A stretch of DNA of 64,000 bases from Bacteroidales bacterium (GCA_017465225.1 JAFTWQ010000043.1:62001-126000); one strand, 5' to 3'; shown: positions 27,519-36,647, counted from the stretch's first letter. Numbers and translations: made by a program. Notes: a model not told the origin generated them from the letters alone.

Positions 27519-28600
27519 TGCGGAAGACAGCTTACATCATAGCCGCATGCCTTTTCTGCGCATGCGGCGCTCCACAGGAGAAAAGCCTCAAGGAGACATT
27601 CGCAGAGGACTTCTACATCGGAACCGCCCTGAACGAGGCGCAGATCACAGGCATCGACACAAAGGGCGTCGAGACCGTGAAGAAGCATTTCAACAGCATC
27701 GTGGCCGAGAACTGCATGAAGTCCGAGGAGATCCATCCTGAAGAAGGCGTATACGATTTCACGCTTGCAGACCAGTTCGTGAAGTTCGGAGAAGACAACG
27801 GCATGTTCATCATCGGACATTGCCTCATCTGGCACTCCCAGCTAGCGAAATGGTTCCCATATGACGAAAACGGCAATTATGTGACCCCTGAAGTGCTCAA
27901 GGAGCGCATGAAGGAGCACATCACCACTATCGTCAGCCGTTACAAGGGCAGGATCCACGGATGGGACGTAGTGAATGAGGCCATCATAGAAGACGGTTCA
28001 TACAGGAAGAGCCCGTTCTATGAGATTCTCGGCGAGGAGTTCATCCCTCTCGCATTCCAGTATGCCCATGAGGCGGACCCTGACGCGGAGCTCTACCTCA
28101 ACGACTACGGCATGAATGTACCGGGAAGACGCGACACATATGTAAAGATCATCAGGGATCTCCAGGCCAGAGGCCTGCGTATCGATGCTATCGGCATGCA
28201 GGGCCACATGGGAATGGATTATCCTGACTTTGCGGAATTCGAGGAGAGCCTCCTTGCGTATGCCGGCACAGGCATCAACGTGATGATCACAGAATGGGAC
28301 ATGTCCGCACTCCCGACCGTAAACACGGGAGCGAATGTGGCTGATACAGAGGAATATCAGGCACTGCTGAATCCTTATCCTGAAGCTCTGTCTGAAGAGG
28401 TCTCCGCTGTATGGAACGAAAGGATGAAGACATTCATGGATCTTTTCCGCAAACACAGGGATGTCATTACAAGAGTGACTGCATGGGGCGTTGCCGACGG
28501 AGACTCATGGAAGAACGACTGGCCGATGGAAGGACGTACAGAGTACCCTCTTCTCTTCGACAGAAACCACGAAATGAAACCTTTCCTTAAAGAATACTAA
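27518..28600 (+). CDS. GH10 endo-1,4-beta-xylanase, short single-domain lipoprotein
   Basis: This 360-residue enzyme cuts xylan or larger xylo-oligosaccharides. The N-terminus carries a lipoprotein-like signal with a Cys at residue 16 (FCACG). The whole mature part is one GH10 barrel with the acid/base E154 in WDVVNEAI and the nucleophile E259 in ITEWDMS, plus GHCLIWHSQ. It has no carbohydrate-binding module, unlike the Xyn10C at the left edge, so it probably works on pre-cut chains in the periplasm or on the inner side of the outer membrane. It overlaps the symporter gene by one base and lies 12 nt before GH43. Confidence 0.95.
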   Translation: MRKTAYIIAACLFCACGAPQEKSLKETFAEDFYIGTALNEAQITGIDTKGVETVKKHFNSIVAENCMKSEEIHPEEGVYDFTLADQFVKFGEDNGMFIIGHCLIWHSQLAKWFPYDENGNYVTPEVLKERMKEHITTIVSRYKGRIHGWDVVNEAIIEDGSYRKSPFYEILGEEFIPLAFQYAHEADPDAELYLNDYGMNVPGRRDTYVKIIRDLQARGLRIDAIGMQGHMGMDYPDFAEFEESLLAYAGTGINVMITEWDMSALPTVNTGANVADTEEYQALLNPYPEALSEEVSAVWNERMKTFMDLFRKHRDVITRVTAWGVADGDSWKNDWPMEGRTEYPLLFDRNHEMKPFLKEY

Positions 28601-28612
28601 AAACACAATAAC

Positions 28613-29584
28613 ATGAAAACTAAAAAGAGATACCTTTTCCCTGCCGACTATATGGCAGATCCTTCAGTTCACGTATTCAATGACAGGATCTATATTTATC
28701 CGTCACATGATTGGGAATGCGAGAATGTCGAAAACGACAATGGAGACCAGTATGTAATGAAGGACTACCATGTCCTATCGACCGACGATCCGATGAATGG
28801 CGAGGTCATCGACCATGGACGTGTCCTGGCTCTTGAGGATGTTCCTTGGGCAGGACGCCAGATGTGGGACAATGACTGCCAGGAGAAAGACGGCAAATAC
28901 TATATGTATTTCCCTATGAAGGATAAATGTGACATCTTCCGTATAGGTGTAGCTGTCGCAGACCGTCCTGAAGGCCCGTTCATCCCTCAGCCGGATCCTA
29001 TCCGTGGCAGCTACAGCATGGACATCTGCGTATTGAAGGAAGATGACGGATATTACATGTACTTCGGAGGTCTGTGGGGTGGCCAGCTTCAGCGCTACAA
29101 GGACAACAAGGCTCTCGAAAGTGCTTACCTTCCTGAAGGAGACGAGCCATCTCTCCCTAGCCGCTGCGTAAAGCTTACAGACGACATGCTCCAGTGGGCA
29201 GAAGAGCCTAGACCTGTTCAGGTAGTGGATGAGGACGGAAATCCTCTCAAGGCAAGCGACCCGCACCGTTTCTTCGAGGCCAGCTGGGTTCACAAATACA
29301 ATGGAAAGTACTATTTCTCATACTCAACAGGAGATTCTCACCTCCTCTGCTATGCAATCGGAGACAATCCATACGGCCCGTTCACATACAAGGGCGTGAT
29401 CCTGACCCCTGTTGTCGGCTGGACTACCCACCACTCGATCATTGAGTTCAAGGGCAAATGGTATCTTTTCCACCACGACAGCGTACCTTCTGGCGGCAAG
29501 TCATGGCTCAGAAGCCTCAAGGTCTGCGAAATCACATATAATGAAGACGGAACAATCCAGACGATAGACGGAATCGATGAATAA
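28613..29584 (+). CDS. GH43 beta-xylosidase / alpha-L-arabinofuranosidase (subfamily 1-like), no signal peptide
   Basis: This 323-residue enzyme is one five-bladed propeller that removes xylose or arabinose from short chains. Catalytic base D16 lies in YMADPSV, the general acid E222 in FFEASWVHKYNG, and SMDICVLKEDDG supplies the third acidic residue. The N-terminus (MKTKKRYLFPADYMADPS) runs straight into the first blade with no signal peptide, so it should act in the cytoplasm, in contrast to the exported enzymes on either side. The last eight bases overlap the start of GH67, which suggests coupled translation. GH43_1 members in this setting are often beta-xylosidases, but the exact product cannot be read from sequence. 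Confidence 0.92.
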   Translation: MKTKKRYLFPADYMADPSVHVFNDRIYIYPSHDWECENVENDNGDQYVMKDYHVLSTDDPMNGEVIDHGRVLALEDVPWAGRQMWDNDCQEKDGKYYMYFPMKDKCDIFRIGVAVADRPEGPFIPQPDPIRGSYSMDICVLKEDDGYYMYFGGLWGGQLQRYKDNKALESAYLPEGDEPSLPSRCVKLTDDMLQWAEEPRPVQVVDEDGNPLKASDPHRFFEASWVHKYNGKYYFSYSTGDSHLLCYAIGDNPYGPFTYKGVILTPVVGWTTHHSIIEFKGKWYLFHHDSVPSGGKSWLRSLKVCEITYNEDGTIQTIDGIDE

Positions 29585-31523
29585 ATTCATGTCAATGGCA
29601 ATCGCGGCTGCGGTTGCCATTGTCGGCTGCAGCAAGCCGGCAGAAAACAGGATATGGCTTCCCGACGGGACACCTGACGTGAATGCGGAAATCGTCGTAG
29701 ACACGACCCTTGACCTCAAGCATGACGGATTCATGATCAAGGACACGCCGGACGGAAGGAAGGTCATGGCGAAGACAGATATCGGAGCCATGTACGGAAC
29801 CTATGCACTTCAGAGACTCGAAAGGACAGGCAAGGCGGACGGAGAGCTCGACATCCGTGAAGAGCCGTCATATGAAAGGCGTATCCTCAACCATTGGGAC
29901 AACCTTGACAACACAGTCGAGAGAGGATATGCAGGATGGTCAATCTGGCATTGGGGCGAGCCGGTTCCGGTAGAGCTCATCAAAGAATATGCACGTCTTA
30001 ACGCATCTGTGGGCATCAACGGAAGTGTCCTGAACAACGTGAACGCCACTCCGGAGATACTTCGACGCGACTATCTTGAAAGAGTTGCGGAAATCGCCGA
30101 CATCATGCGTCCGTACGGAGTCAGGGTTTACCTTTCTGTAAACTTCTCCTCTCCTGCCCAGCTTGGCGGACTCCCTGACTCGGATCCTCTCCGTCCCGAA
30201 GTACAGGAATGGTGGGCGGACAAGGTAGCTGAAATATATGGCCTCATCCCTGATTTCGGAGGATTCCTTGTCAAGGCCAATTCAGAAGGCCTTCCTGGCC
30301 CACAGGACTTCGGCCGCACCCATGCAGACGGAGCAAACATGCTTGCCGATGCACTCAAGCCTTTCGACGGCATCGTGATGTGGAGGGCATTCGTATACTC
30401 TCCAAAGAGTTCGGACAGGGCATGCCAGGCATATGACGAATTCGCTCCGCTCGACGGCCACTTCCGCGACAATGTGCTCATACAGATCAAGAACGGTCCG
30501 GTCGATTTCCAGCCACGCGAGCCATTCAGCCCGCTTTTCGGACACATGCCGAACACCCAGATGATGGCAGAGTTCCAGATCACCCAGGAGTATCTCGGAT
30601 TCTCGAACCACCTCGTATATCTGATCCCGCTTTTCAAGGAATGCCTCGACAGCGACACGTACTGCAAGGGCGAGGGCTCGACGATAGCCGACATCACCAC
30701 AGGCAAGCTCTATCCTGACGTCTACAACACTACCGCAATCGCCGGCGTAGCTAATATCGGACGCGACGAGAACTGGTGCGGACATCATTTCGCCCAGTCG
30801 TCATGGTACGGATTCGGCCGTATGGCATGGGATGTGACACTGACAGCGGAGGAGATAGCGCAGGAATGGCTCGAGCAGACATTCACATCCGATCCAGACT
30901 TCGTTGAGCCGGTCCTCGACATGATGATGACCTCGCGCGAAGCCGCAGTCGACTACATGATGCCACTCGGCTTCCATCATATCTTCGCATGGACACACCA
31001 TTATGGCCCGGAGCCATGGTGCGACATTCCTGGAGCACGTGCAGACTGGCTGCCTAAATATTACCACAAGGCCGATGCAGAGGGCGTTGGATTCGACAGG
31101 ACACGCGCCGGAAGCGGCAATGTGGATCAGTACCATGAACCTCTGGCAAGCCTCTACAACTCGATCGAGACATGTCCGGAAGAGCTTCTGCTCTGGTTCC
31201 ACCATGTCCCATGGACTCATAGGATGTCCAGCGGACGTACGCTTTGGGACGAGATCTGCCACAGATATGACCGAGGCGTAAAGAAGGTACGCGAATATCA
31301 GGCAGTATGGGAGCAGGCAAAGCCGTATGTTGACGTCGAACGATGGGAAGCAGTGCGCGCGAAGCTTGAGATACAGGAGAGCGACGCAGGCTGGTGGAGG
31401 GATGCATGCGTACAGTACTTCGGAGAGTTCTCGGGAATGCCGGTTCCAGCCGACGTAGAGCAGCCGGAAAGGCCTCTCGAGGAGCTGAAGAAGATAAAGC
31501 TCGACATGAAGCACCACAATTAG
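29577..31523 (+). CDS. GH67 alpha-glucuronidase
   Basis: This 648-residue enzyme takes 4-O-methyl-glucuronic acid from the non-reducing end of xylo-oligosaccharides. It has a lipoprotein signal with Cys18 (AIVGCSK), an N-terminal hexosaminidase-like domain, and the barrel with NHWDNLDNTVERGYAG, acid E237 in KANSEGLPGP, and the paired carboxylates in KNGPVDFQPREP and MMAEFQITQEYLG. All three catalytic positions known in this family are present and the length is normal. It is the last gene of the GPH-GH10-GH43-GH67 operon. The released glucuronate would feed the pathway that contains uxuA at 16317. Confidence 0.96.
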   Translation: MNKFMSMAIAAAVAIVGCSKPAENRIWLPDGTPDVNAEIVVDTTLDLKHDGFMIKDTPDGRKVMAKTDIGAMYGTYALQRLERTGKADGELDIREEPSYERRILNHWDNLDNTVERGYAGWSIWHWGEPVPVELIKEYARLNASVGINGSVLNNVNATPEILRRDYLERVAEIADIMRPYGVRVYLSVNFSSPAQLGGLPDSDPLRPEVQEWWADKVAEIYGLIPDFGGFLVKANSEGLPGPQDFGRTHADGANMLADALKPFDGIVMWRAFVYSPKSSDRACQAYDEFAPLDGHFRDNVLIQIKNGPVDFQPREPFSPLFGHMPNTQMMAEFQITQEYLGFSNHLVYLIPLFKECLDSDTYCKGEGSTIADITTGKLYPDVYNTTAIAGVANIGRDENWCGHHFAQSSWYGFGRMAWDVTLTAEEIAQEWLEQTFTSDPDFVEPVLDMMMTSREAAVDYMMPLGFHHIFAWTHHYGPEPWCDIPGARADWLPKYYHKADAEGVGFDRTRAGSGNVDQYHEPLASLYNSIETCPEELLLWFHHVPWTHRMSSGRTLWDEICHRYDRGVKKVREYQAVWEQAKPYVDVERWEAVRAKLEIQESDAGWWRDACVQYFGEFSGMPVPADVEQPERPLEELKKIKLDMKHHN

Positions 31524-31533
31524 AGATTCAAAG

Positions 31534-31565
31534 TTTGAACGGGTTGGTTTATTTGACTATTTTTG
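31534..31565 (+). promoter_or_regulatory. Full Bacteroides-type promoter of the OPA transporter
   Basis: TTTG at 31534-31537 and TATTTTTG at 31558-31565 are 20 nt apart and fit the TTTG-N19/20-TAnnTTTG consensus. The start codon at 31594 is 28 nt further on. The presence of both elements contrasts with the activator-type promoters of the xus and GPH operons. Confidence 0.7.
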
Positions 31566-31593
31566 CAGTTGATAAACCAACCTATTTTTTGCC

Positions 31594-32979
31594 ATGGATC
31601 AGCAGATCAGAAAGAAATACAACTACTGGCAGTGGAGGACGCTGATCGTCCTGATGATCGCCTATATCCTTTATTATTTCCTCCGCAAGAATTTCAGCGC
31701 AGCACTTCCGGCCATGCAGGAGGAGCTGGGCATCACAAAGCTTCAGCTGGGTATATTCATCACCCTCAACGGCATCATATATGGGCTTTCACGTTTCGTG
31801 AACGGCTTCATCGCAGATCGATGCAGCCGCAGGAAGCTCCTTGCCGGAGGCCTCATTTTGTCTGCCATCATCAATTTCGCCATTGCATTCAGCCCCAAGC
31901 TCGACGGCATGTTCAACCTTCTCGACGCAGAAGGAAAGGCCACTATGGGACTGGTCTATCTGATCGGATCGCTATGGGTGATAAACGGATATATCCATGG
32001 CATGGGATATCCTCCATGCGCCAGTCTTATGGCCCATTGGTTCAAGCCTTCTGAGCTTGCGACAAAACAGTCCATATGGAATGCGTCGCATTCCATCGGA
32101 GCCGGCATCGTGATCGCCCTTTGCGGATGGCTGCTGTCGAAATTCGGCATGTCGGCATGGAACCTCTGCTTCGCGATACCAGCCGCTATCGCCTTCATCG
32201 GAGCAATCGTAGTCTTCATGACAATCAGGGACACACCTTCATCGGTAGGACTTCCTGAAGTGGAACAGATGGACAAGAAAGGCGCCGGAGCCGCTTCTGA
32301 GCCGGAAAAACAGCTTGAAGGAAAGGCCTACAGCCATTTCCTGAGCCGTCTCGTTTTCAGGAATCCTATCATATGGATCCTGGCCTTGTCAAACTTCTGC
32401 ATTTATGTGATCCGCTTCACCATACTTGAATGGGGAACCTCATTCCTCACACAATACAAGGGCTTTGAGATTGCTCTCTCTGCCAATATAGTAGCGATGT
32501 CCGAGCTGGCAGGAGGAGTCCTGGGTACTCTGGTGGCAGGATGGTTCACAGACAGGTTCATGCAGAACAAGGCCCACAGAACATGCCTCCTCTGCACCAT
32601 AGGAGCCACATTGTGCTTCTTCATGTTCTGGAAGACGCCTCAGTCGGCACACTGGTTTGTCAGTGCCCTTCTTATCTGCCTGTCGGCATTCTTCGTATAT
32701 GGTCCCCAGGCACTTCTGGGCGTGGCGGCATCACAGCAGGCGACCAAGAGAGCCTGTGCGACAGCAAACGGCATCCTTGGCATATTCGGATATGCGGCTA
32801 CGACTATAGCCGGTATCGGATTCGGATACCTTGCTGACAAGTTCGGATGGAATTCTGTATTCCTGGTAGCTGTGATATTCGGTCTTATAGGCTGTCTGGT
32901 GATAGCCACGATATGGAATGCACCTGCCGACGGATACGAAAAGGCAGGCAAGGTCATGGATGAAATAAAGGAATTATAA
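31594..32979 (+). CDS. Major facilitator transporter of the organophosphate:phosphate antiporter (GlpT/UhpC-like) type
   Basis: This 461-residue protein has twelve predicted membrane helices. The N-terminus (YILYYFLRKNFSAALPAMQEELGITKLQLG) and the loop VNGFIADRCSRRKLLAGG are typical of the GlpT/UhpT/UhpC group. Classical substrates are sugar phosphates or glycerol phosphate, but Bacteroidetes members sit in many sugar loci with unknown substrates. Here it follows GH67 yet has its own promoter, so it may carry glucuronate, aldobiouronic acid or an unrelated compound. It ends six bases inside the converging CotH gene. Confidence 0.8.
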   Translation: MDQQIRKKYNYWQWRTLIVLMIAYILYYFLRKNFSAALPAMQEELGITKLQLGIFITLNGIIYGLSRFVNGFIADRCSRRKLLAGGLILSAIINFAIAFSPKLDGMFNLLDAEGKATMGLVYLIGSLWVINGYIHGMGYPPCASLMAHWFKPSELATKQSIWNASHSIGAGIVIALCGWLLSKFGMSAWNLCFAIPAAIAFIGAIVVFMTIRDTPSSVGLPEVEQMDKKGAGAASEPEKQLEGKAYSHFLSRLVFRNPIIWILALSNFCIYVIRFTILEWGTSFLTQYKGFEIALSANIVAMSELAGGVLGTLVAGWFTDRFMQNKAHRTCLLCTIGATLCFFMFWKTPQSAHWFVSALLICLSAFFVYGPQALLGVAASQQATKRACATANGILGIFGYAATTIAGIGFGYLADKFGWNSVFLVAVIFGLIGCLVIATIWNAPADGYEKAGKVMDEIKEL

Positions 32980-34275
32980 GGCGGAGTTCAGGAACTCGTC
33001 CATCCACTTCACCCTTTCATCGAAGAAGTCCGCGTTATACTCCACTTCCGCCTCCCATGAATCAAGGCAGATGATGGAAGCGCCGAGATATGTACCTATG
33101 ACAGGCCATTGAGCGAAATTCATAGCCTGGGCCTCGCTGATGCTCTCCGCCACAAGCTCGAGCTTCTCCTTGAGAAGCGGAATCCTTGGCTTGAACTCTT
33201 CCCATACTCTTCTGACTTCCTGCTTGAAATACGGGTCCTGGAAAAGACGGCCGAAATATTTCCATCTGCTCCAAATGTGCTGGTGAGGGTCCGGCTTGCG
33301 CGGAGGTGTAGCCCATGAATCGGTAGGGCCTCCCCTGTATGATGTGCCGAGGCTCCATTCAGAATCCCAAAGCGGGCCTTTCTGGATCTTTTTTCCACGC
33401 GAAGGGAGCACATAGTACATATTAGGGTCATGATTTGCCGTCAGTTCGGCCACAATGTACCATTTCGCGAAAGATTCCACATCGATATACCTTCGGTAAC
33501 CGGTAGCCGGGTTCTTGAAATCAGGGCCATACAGGGCCTCCTCGAATGCATTCATGAGGCCGACTATATAATTGAAATTGTCGTCACCTTCGACGATTTC
33601 TCCATCTTCGGGATCAGGATATTTGAATGAGAACTGGTATCTTTTCGTTCCGGTGACGAAACGCAGAGGCTCCTCCCATGCATAATTGTCATTCTCGAAA
33701 AGGAATCCGTCATCTTCTATATCGACACGATGCTTCTTCTTTTCGACCTGATCGGTAAGGAGATAGACGCCCTTGTAAAGGCCGTTCAGGAAAAGATGGA
33801 CATGGCGGTATCTGACAGGATAATCGACTTCGAGAGCCTCCGAAATGTCACACATGTATGCCGTCCTCATCAGGGATTTGTCACAATAGTCAGAAAGAAG
33901 TACCCAATCCTTGTTTTCAGGGAAGCCGCAGACCTCATGCTTGTCATCCAGCTTTATCTTATACGGTTTCTTTGGATATCCATGCCATGTATAATTGCCC
34001 CTGCCCTTAGCCTTACCTGCTGTCTGAAGGACAACCTGATCATTCTCCTTTATTGTGACCTGCACACGCAAATACTCGTCCTTGCTGACAATGTCGGCGC
34101 CACCGGCAACCGCAATCTCAACGACCGGCACACAATCCGGCACGGAGCTCATCTCGAACTTCTCTTCCTGCGGCTGCTCTGTCTCTGGAACAGGTATGAT
34201 ATCCTCTTCCCCGCATGAAACAAGGGCAAGAGCGATCGCAAGCAATGATATTTTAATCCTATGCGTCATAATCAA
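32974..34275 (-). CDS. CotH kinase family lipoprotein
   Basis: This 433-residue protein carries a lipoprotein signal (Cys in LVSCGEE, about residue 21) and a CotH-type atypical kinase fold: GRGNYTWHGYPKKPYKIKLD, LLSDYCDKSLMRTAYMCDIS, LFLNGLYKGVYLLTDQVEKKKHRVDI and the later WDSEWSLG. CotH proteins in spore formers phosphorylate coat proteins; in Bacteroidetes they are exported and often near adhesins or PULs, with unknown targets. It is convergent with the transporter gene and alone on its strand. It is probably not part of the xylan pathway. Confidence 0.85.
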   Translation of the reverse strand: MIMTHRIKISLLAIALALVSCGEEDIIPVPETEQPQEEKFEMSSVPDCVPVVEIAVAGGADIVSKDEYLRVQVTIKENDQVVLQTAGKAKGRGNYTWHGYPKKPYKIKLDDKHEVCGFPENKDWVLLSDYCDKSLMRTAYMCDISEALEVDYPVRYRHVHLFLNGLYKGVYLLTDQVEKKKHRVDIEDDGFLFENDNYAWEEPLRFVTGTKRYQFSFKYPDPEDGEIVEGDDNFNYIVGLMNAFEEALYGPDFKNPATGYRRYIDVESFAKWYIVAELTANHDPNMYYVLPSRGKKIQKGPLWDSEWSLGTSYRGGPTDSWATPPRKPDPHQHIWSRWKYFGRLFQDPYFKQEVRRVWEEFKPRIPLLKEKLELVAESISEAQAMNFAQWPVIGTYLGASIICLDSWEAEVEYNADFFDERVKWMDEFLNSAL

Positions 34276-34314
34276 TGGCGCAATTTACATATATTTGGGG
34301 ACAGAAACAAAAAA

Positions 34315-34342
34315 TCAGGGCAGCCGATCATGGCCGCCCTGA
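34315..34342 (-). terminator. Intrinsic terminator of the winged-helix gene
   Basis: Read on the minus strand, a stem of TCAGGGC paired with GCCCTGA, with inner GGC/GCC, is followed by a run of T (plus-strand A-run at about 34308-34314). It lies 26 nt after the stop at 34369. Confidence 0.8.
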
Positions 34343-34368
34343 CTTTCCTTCTACGCAATCAACCTTGA

Positions 34369-34584
34369 TTATGCGTTGAGAGTATAGTACTCGCAATCCT
34401 TGCCGCAACGAGTCTCTACAACCACATTGAGCTTGCCCTCACGTGCGAGCCAGCCAAGTGCTGTATAGAACTCTGCGCTGCCAAGACCTGACTCCTTCTT
34501 AAGTTTGGTCTCTGTCATCTTACCATTTGTGTTGAGTGTATTCCAAAGAATACCTGCGTTGTTTCCGATGTTGTTGATTTCCAT
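34369..34584 (-). CDS. Small winged helix-turn-helix protein (DUF2582/PF10771 type)
   Basis: This 71-residue protein is a single winged-helix domain: a first helix NNAGILWNTLNTN, a helix-turn-helix around MTETKLKKESGLGSAEFYTALGWLAREGK and a wing with VVVETRCGKDCEYYTL. Proteins of this size and pattern are common single-copy genes in Bacteroidetes; they probably bind DNA but their targets are unknown. I start it at the Met at 34584, which aligns with family members, instead of the one three codons earlier. It has its own terminator and a -7 box (minus-strand TATCTTTG, 34666-34673). Confidence 0.85.
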   Translation of the reverse strand: MEINNIGNNAGILWNTLNTNGKMTETKLKKESGLGSAEFYTALGWLAREGKLNVVVETRCGKDCEYYTLNA

Positions 34585-34665
34585 AATAATCAATCAGTTT
34601 AAATTTGTTACTTCATTGACGGACAATTCCGTCCACACTACTTTCAATATTCTGTATTTCGGGCG

Positions 34666-34673
34666 CAAAGATA
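34666..34673 (-). promoter_or_regulatory. -7 box of the winged-helix gene
   Basis: Minus-strand TATCTTTG fits TAnnTTTG exactly, 81 nt before the start codon. No clear -33 element is seen. The leader of about 75 nt has no strong hairpin. Confidence 0.5.
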
Positions 34674-34850
34674 AACAAATATTTTTATAACACATTTTAA
34701 CACAATAGGTTATCTTTCGATACATGGAATTTTAATTTTTCACAATGAAATCAAATGGACTTTCAATCTATTCGCAAAAACACCTTAAGGACTTACAAAT
34801 CATCAATCAATTAATGATCAGATATTTTTTCACGATTTGTCCCTTTTTTC

Positions 34851-34858
34851 TATCTTTG
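34851..34858 (+). promoter_or_regulatory. -7 box of the S1/P1 nuclease gene
   Basis: TATCTTTG fits TAnnTTTG and lies 15 nt before the start codon at 34874, giving a very short leader. This position also argues against the longer reading frame that begins at 34745. Confidence 0.5.
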
Positions 34859-34873
34859 AATAAAATTACACCC

Positions 34874-35680
34874 ATGAAAAGAGCACTGATCACCATTTTA
34901 AGCGCCATATTGCTGATAAACAGCATACCATCTTACGGATGGGGCGCAAAGGGCCATGACATCGTGGCAGCAATCGCAGAACAGAACCTTACAAGGAAGG
35001 CAAAGAAGGAGATAAGCAAGCTACTCGACGGCAAGTCAATAGTCTATTATTCCTCATGGATGGACAACATCCAGAATTCACCGTACTGGGAGAACGGCTA
35101 CAACAAGACCAAGACATGGCATTACGCGAATGTGGACAAGGGGTTCACCTATGAGACAATGACCAAGAACGAAAACGGAGACGTTGTAACTGCGCTCAAC
35201 AAGCTTACGGAAGAGATGACCGTCAATTACGACAATCTCACCGACAGCATGAGGGTGGACTATCTCAAGATGATCGTCCATATGGTAGGTGACCTCCATT
35301 GCCCTATGCACGCAGGAAGGCTTTCAGACCGCGGAGGCAATCAGGTAAAGGTCATGTGGTTCAGGGAAGAGACCAACCTCCATTCGGTATGGGACAGCAA
35401 GATCATCGAATCGGCACGCAAATGGAGCTACAGCGAATGGTGTGACCAGCTTGACCGTACCGACAGGAAATACAGGAAGAGCGTAATGCGCGGAACATAT
35501 GAGGAATGGTTCGCCCAGACAGTCGAGGGAGCCGCAGAAGTATATGATTATGTGGAAAGAAGCGGCGAGATAATACCGGTACTTTCATATCAGTTCGTGT
35601 ATGATTTCTCACCTCTGCTCGAAGAACAGCTTCTGCTGGCCGGCTACAGGCTTGCATATGTTCTGAACAGCATATTCTAG
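34874..35680 (+). CDS. S1/P1-family zinc nuclease, secreted
   Basis: This 268-residue enzyme cuts single-stranded DNA or RNA outside the cytoplasm and may release phosphate and nucleosides. The signal peptide ends SYG, so mature protein begins with W23 (WGAKGHDIVA). In S1/P1 nucleases the free amino group of this first Trp is a zinc ligand, so the cleavage site is functionally fixed. Other ligands fit HD at 28-29, D in SSWMD, H in WHYANVD, and HMVGDLHCPMH. I chose the start at 34874 because it begins the signal peptide. It stands alone, between its own promoter and a strong terminator. Confidence 0.93.
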   Translation: MKRALITILSAILLINSIPSYGWGAKGHDIVAAIAEQNLTRKAKKEISKLLDGKSIVYYSSWMDNIQNSPYWENGYNKTKTWHYANVDKGFTYETMTKNENGDVVTALNKLTEEMTVNYDNLTDSMRVDYLKMIVHMVGDLHCPMHAGRLSDRGGNQVKVMWFREETNLHSVWDSKIIESARKWSYSEWCDQLDRTDRKYRKSVMRGTYEEWFAQTVEGAAEVYDYVERSGEIIPVLSYQFVYDFSPLLEEQLLLAGYRLAYVLNSIF

Positions 35681-35684
35681 ACAG

Positions 35685-35716
35685 AAAGGGACTTCCGGCC
35701 GGAAGTCCCTTTTTTT
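35685..35716 (+). terminator. Strong intrinsic terminator of the nuclease gene
   Basis: AAGGGACTTCC pairs perfectly with GGAAGTCCCTT around a GGCC loop, followed by seven T. It begins five bases after the stop codon and abuts the 3' end of the tRNA gene on the other strand. Confidence 0.9.
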
Positions 35717-35717
35717 G

Positions 35718-35789
35718 AGCGGGTAACGGGGGTCGAACCCGCGGCCCTCGGCTTGGGAAGCCGATGCTCTACCACTGAGCTATACCCGC
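35718..35789 (-). tRNA. tRNA-Gly (anticodon CCC)
   Basis: The minus strand folds into a complete cloverleaf: acceptor stem GCGGGTA/TACCCGC, D arm with AGCTCAGTGGTAGAGC, anticodon stem TCGGC/GCCGA around loop TTCCCAA, and T arm GCGGGTTCGACCCCCGT. The anticodon CCC reads glycine codon GGG. The 3' CCA is not encoded, as is usual in many Bacteroidetes tRNA genes. No other tRNA is adjacent. Confidence 0.95.
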
Positions 35790-35831
35790 ATAATTATCTG
35801 CAAATATTGCAAATTTCAGGCAGAATTCAAA

Positions 35832-36644
35832 TCAGATCGGCCTTAATTCATCCTGGATTGCTCCATCTGATACAGTAATCACACGTATAGACGGCCTGGC
35901 ATCACCTATCTGAAAGGCTACCGAAGTAGTGGTCCTTACCGGCATGGTTCCGTATGCACCTTCCGCATTGTTGTGCCTGTGTCCGGCATAAACAGCATCT
36001 ACTCCCTTATCCCCGAACAGGTCGAAATACGCCTACCTCTTGTCTTTCTGGATCTGGAAATATCCGTCTTCCTCATCGATCGAAGACATGAAGAACGGAT
36101 GATGCGCAAACACAATGGATACTTCATATTCCTTCAGGAGAACCTCTGACAGCCATTCCTTCTGTTCAGCCTCTCGCGGATCATTGTATTTTATAAGGTT
36201 GGAATTGATGCCGACAAGCCTCACTCCCCTTTCCGCAAAGACGAACCGGTCTTCCCCGTAACGGCTTGTGAATGGCGTAGAATCGACATTCCCCTCGCTT
36301 ATGACCACATCATGATTTCCCGGCAGATGGAATACATTGACCGACTTGTCTATACCTGAAATGATCTCGGCAAAAGCAGTCCATTGCTCCTTGTCAGCAG
36401 CATGATTGACCTGATCGCCGGTAAATACTACAGCATCAGGCCTGATGTCATTTATCATTTCCACCGCCTTCTTCAGACATTCCGACTCATAAGTAAGGTC
36501 ATTTACATACTCCGTTCCCTCCTTCTGACTTACATCTGCAGCGGTAAATCCCAGCTGGGCATCAGCCACCTGGACAATAATATAAGGGTCAGACGAACAT
36601 GCCGTAATGACAGCCGCCATGACGAGATAAAGAATCCGTTTCAT
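35832..36644 (-). pseudogene. Metallophosphoesterase lipoprotein gene interrupted by an in-frame TAG
   Basis: The frame codes for a 270-residue calcineurin-like phosphoesterase with a lipoprotein signal (Cys in VITACSS, residue 16), but codon 204 (36033-36035) is TAG. Before it are the metal-binding motifs VADAQLG, FTGDQVNH, LPGNHDV and FAHHPF; after it, in the same frame and with no further stop, come YFDLFGDKG, the last metal motif AGHRHNN, and 66 codons in all up to TGA at 35832. The truncated product would lack GHRH, a required metal ligand pair, so it should be inactive. A CAG-to-TAG change is the simplest explanation. It lies 3 nt after the rluA-type gene, in the same transcript. Confidence 0.85.
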
Positions 36645-36647
36645 GAT

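Noticed and set aside
36033-36035. Reassigned TAG codon (alternative genetic code)
   Set aside because: Several intact genes here, among them the nuclease, the recombinase and GH67, end with TAG, so it is used as a stop.
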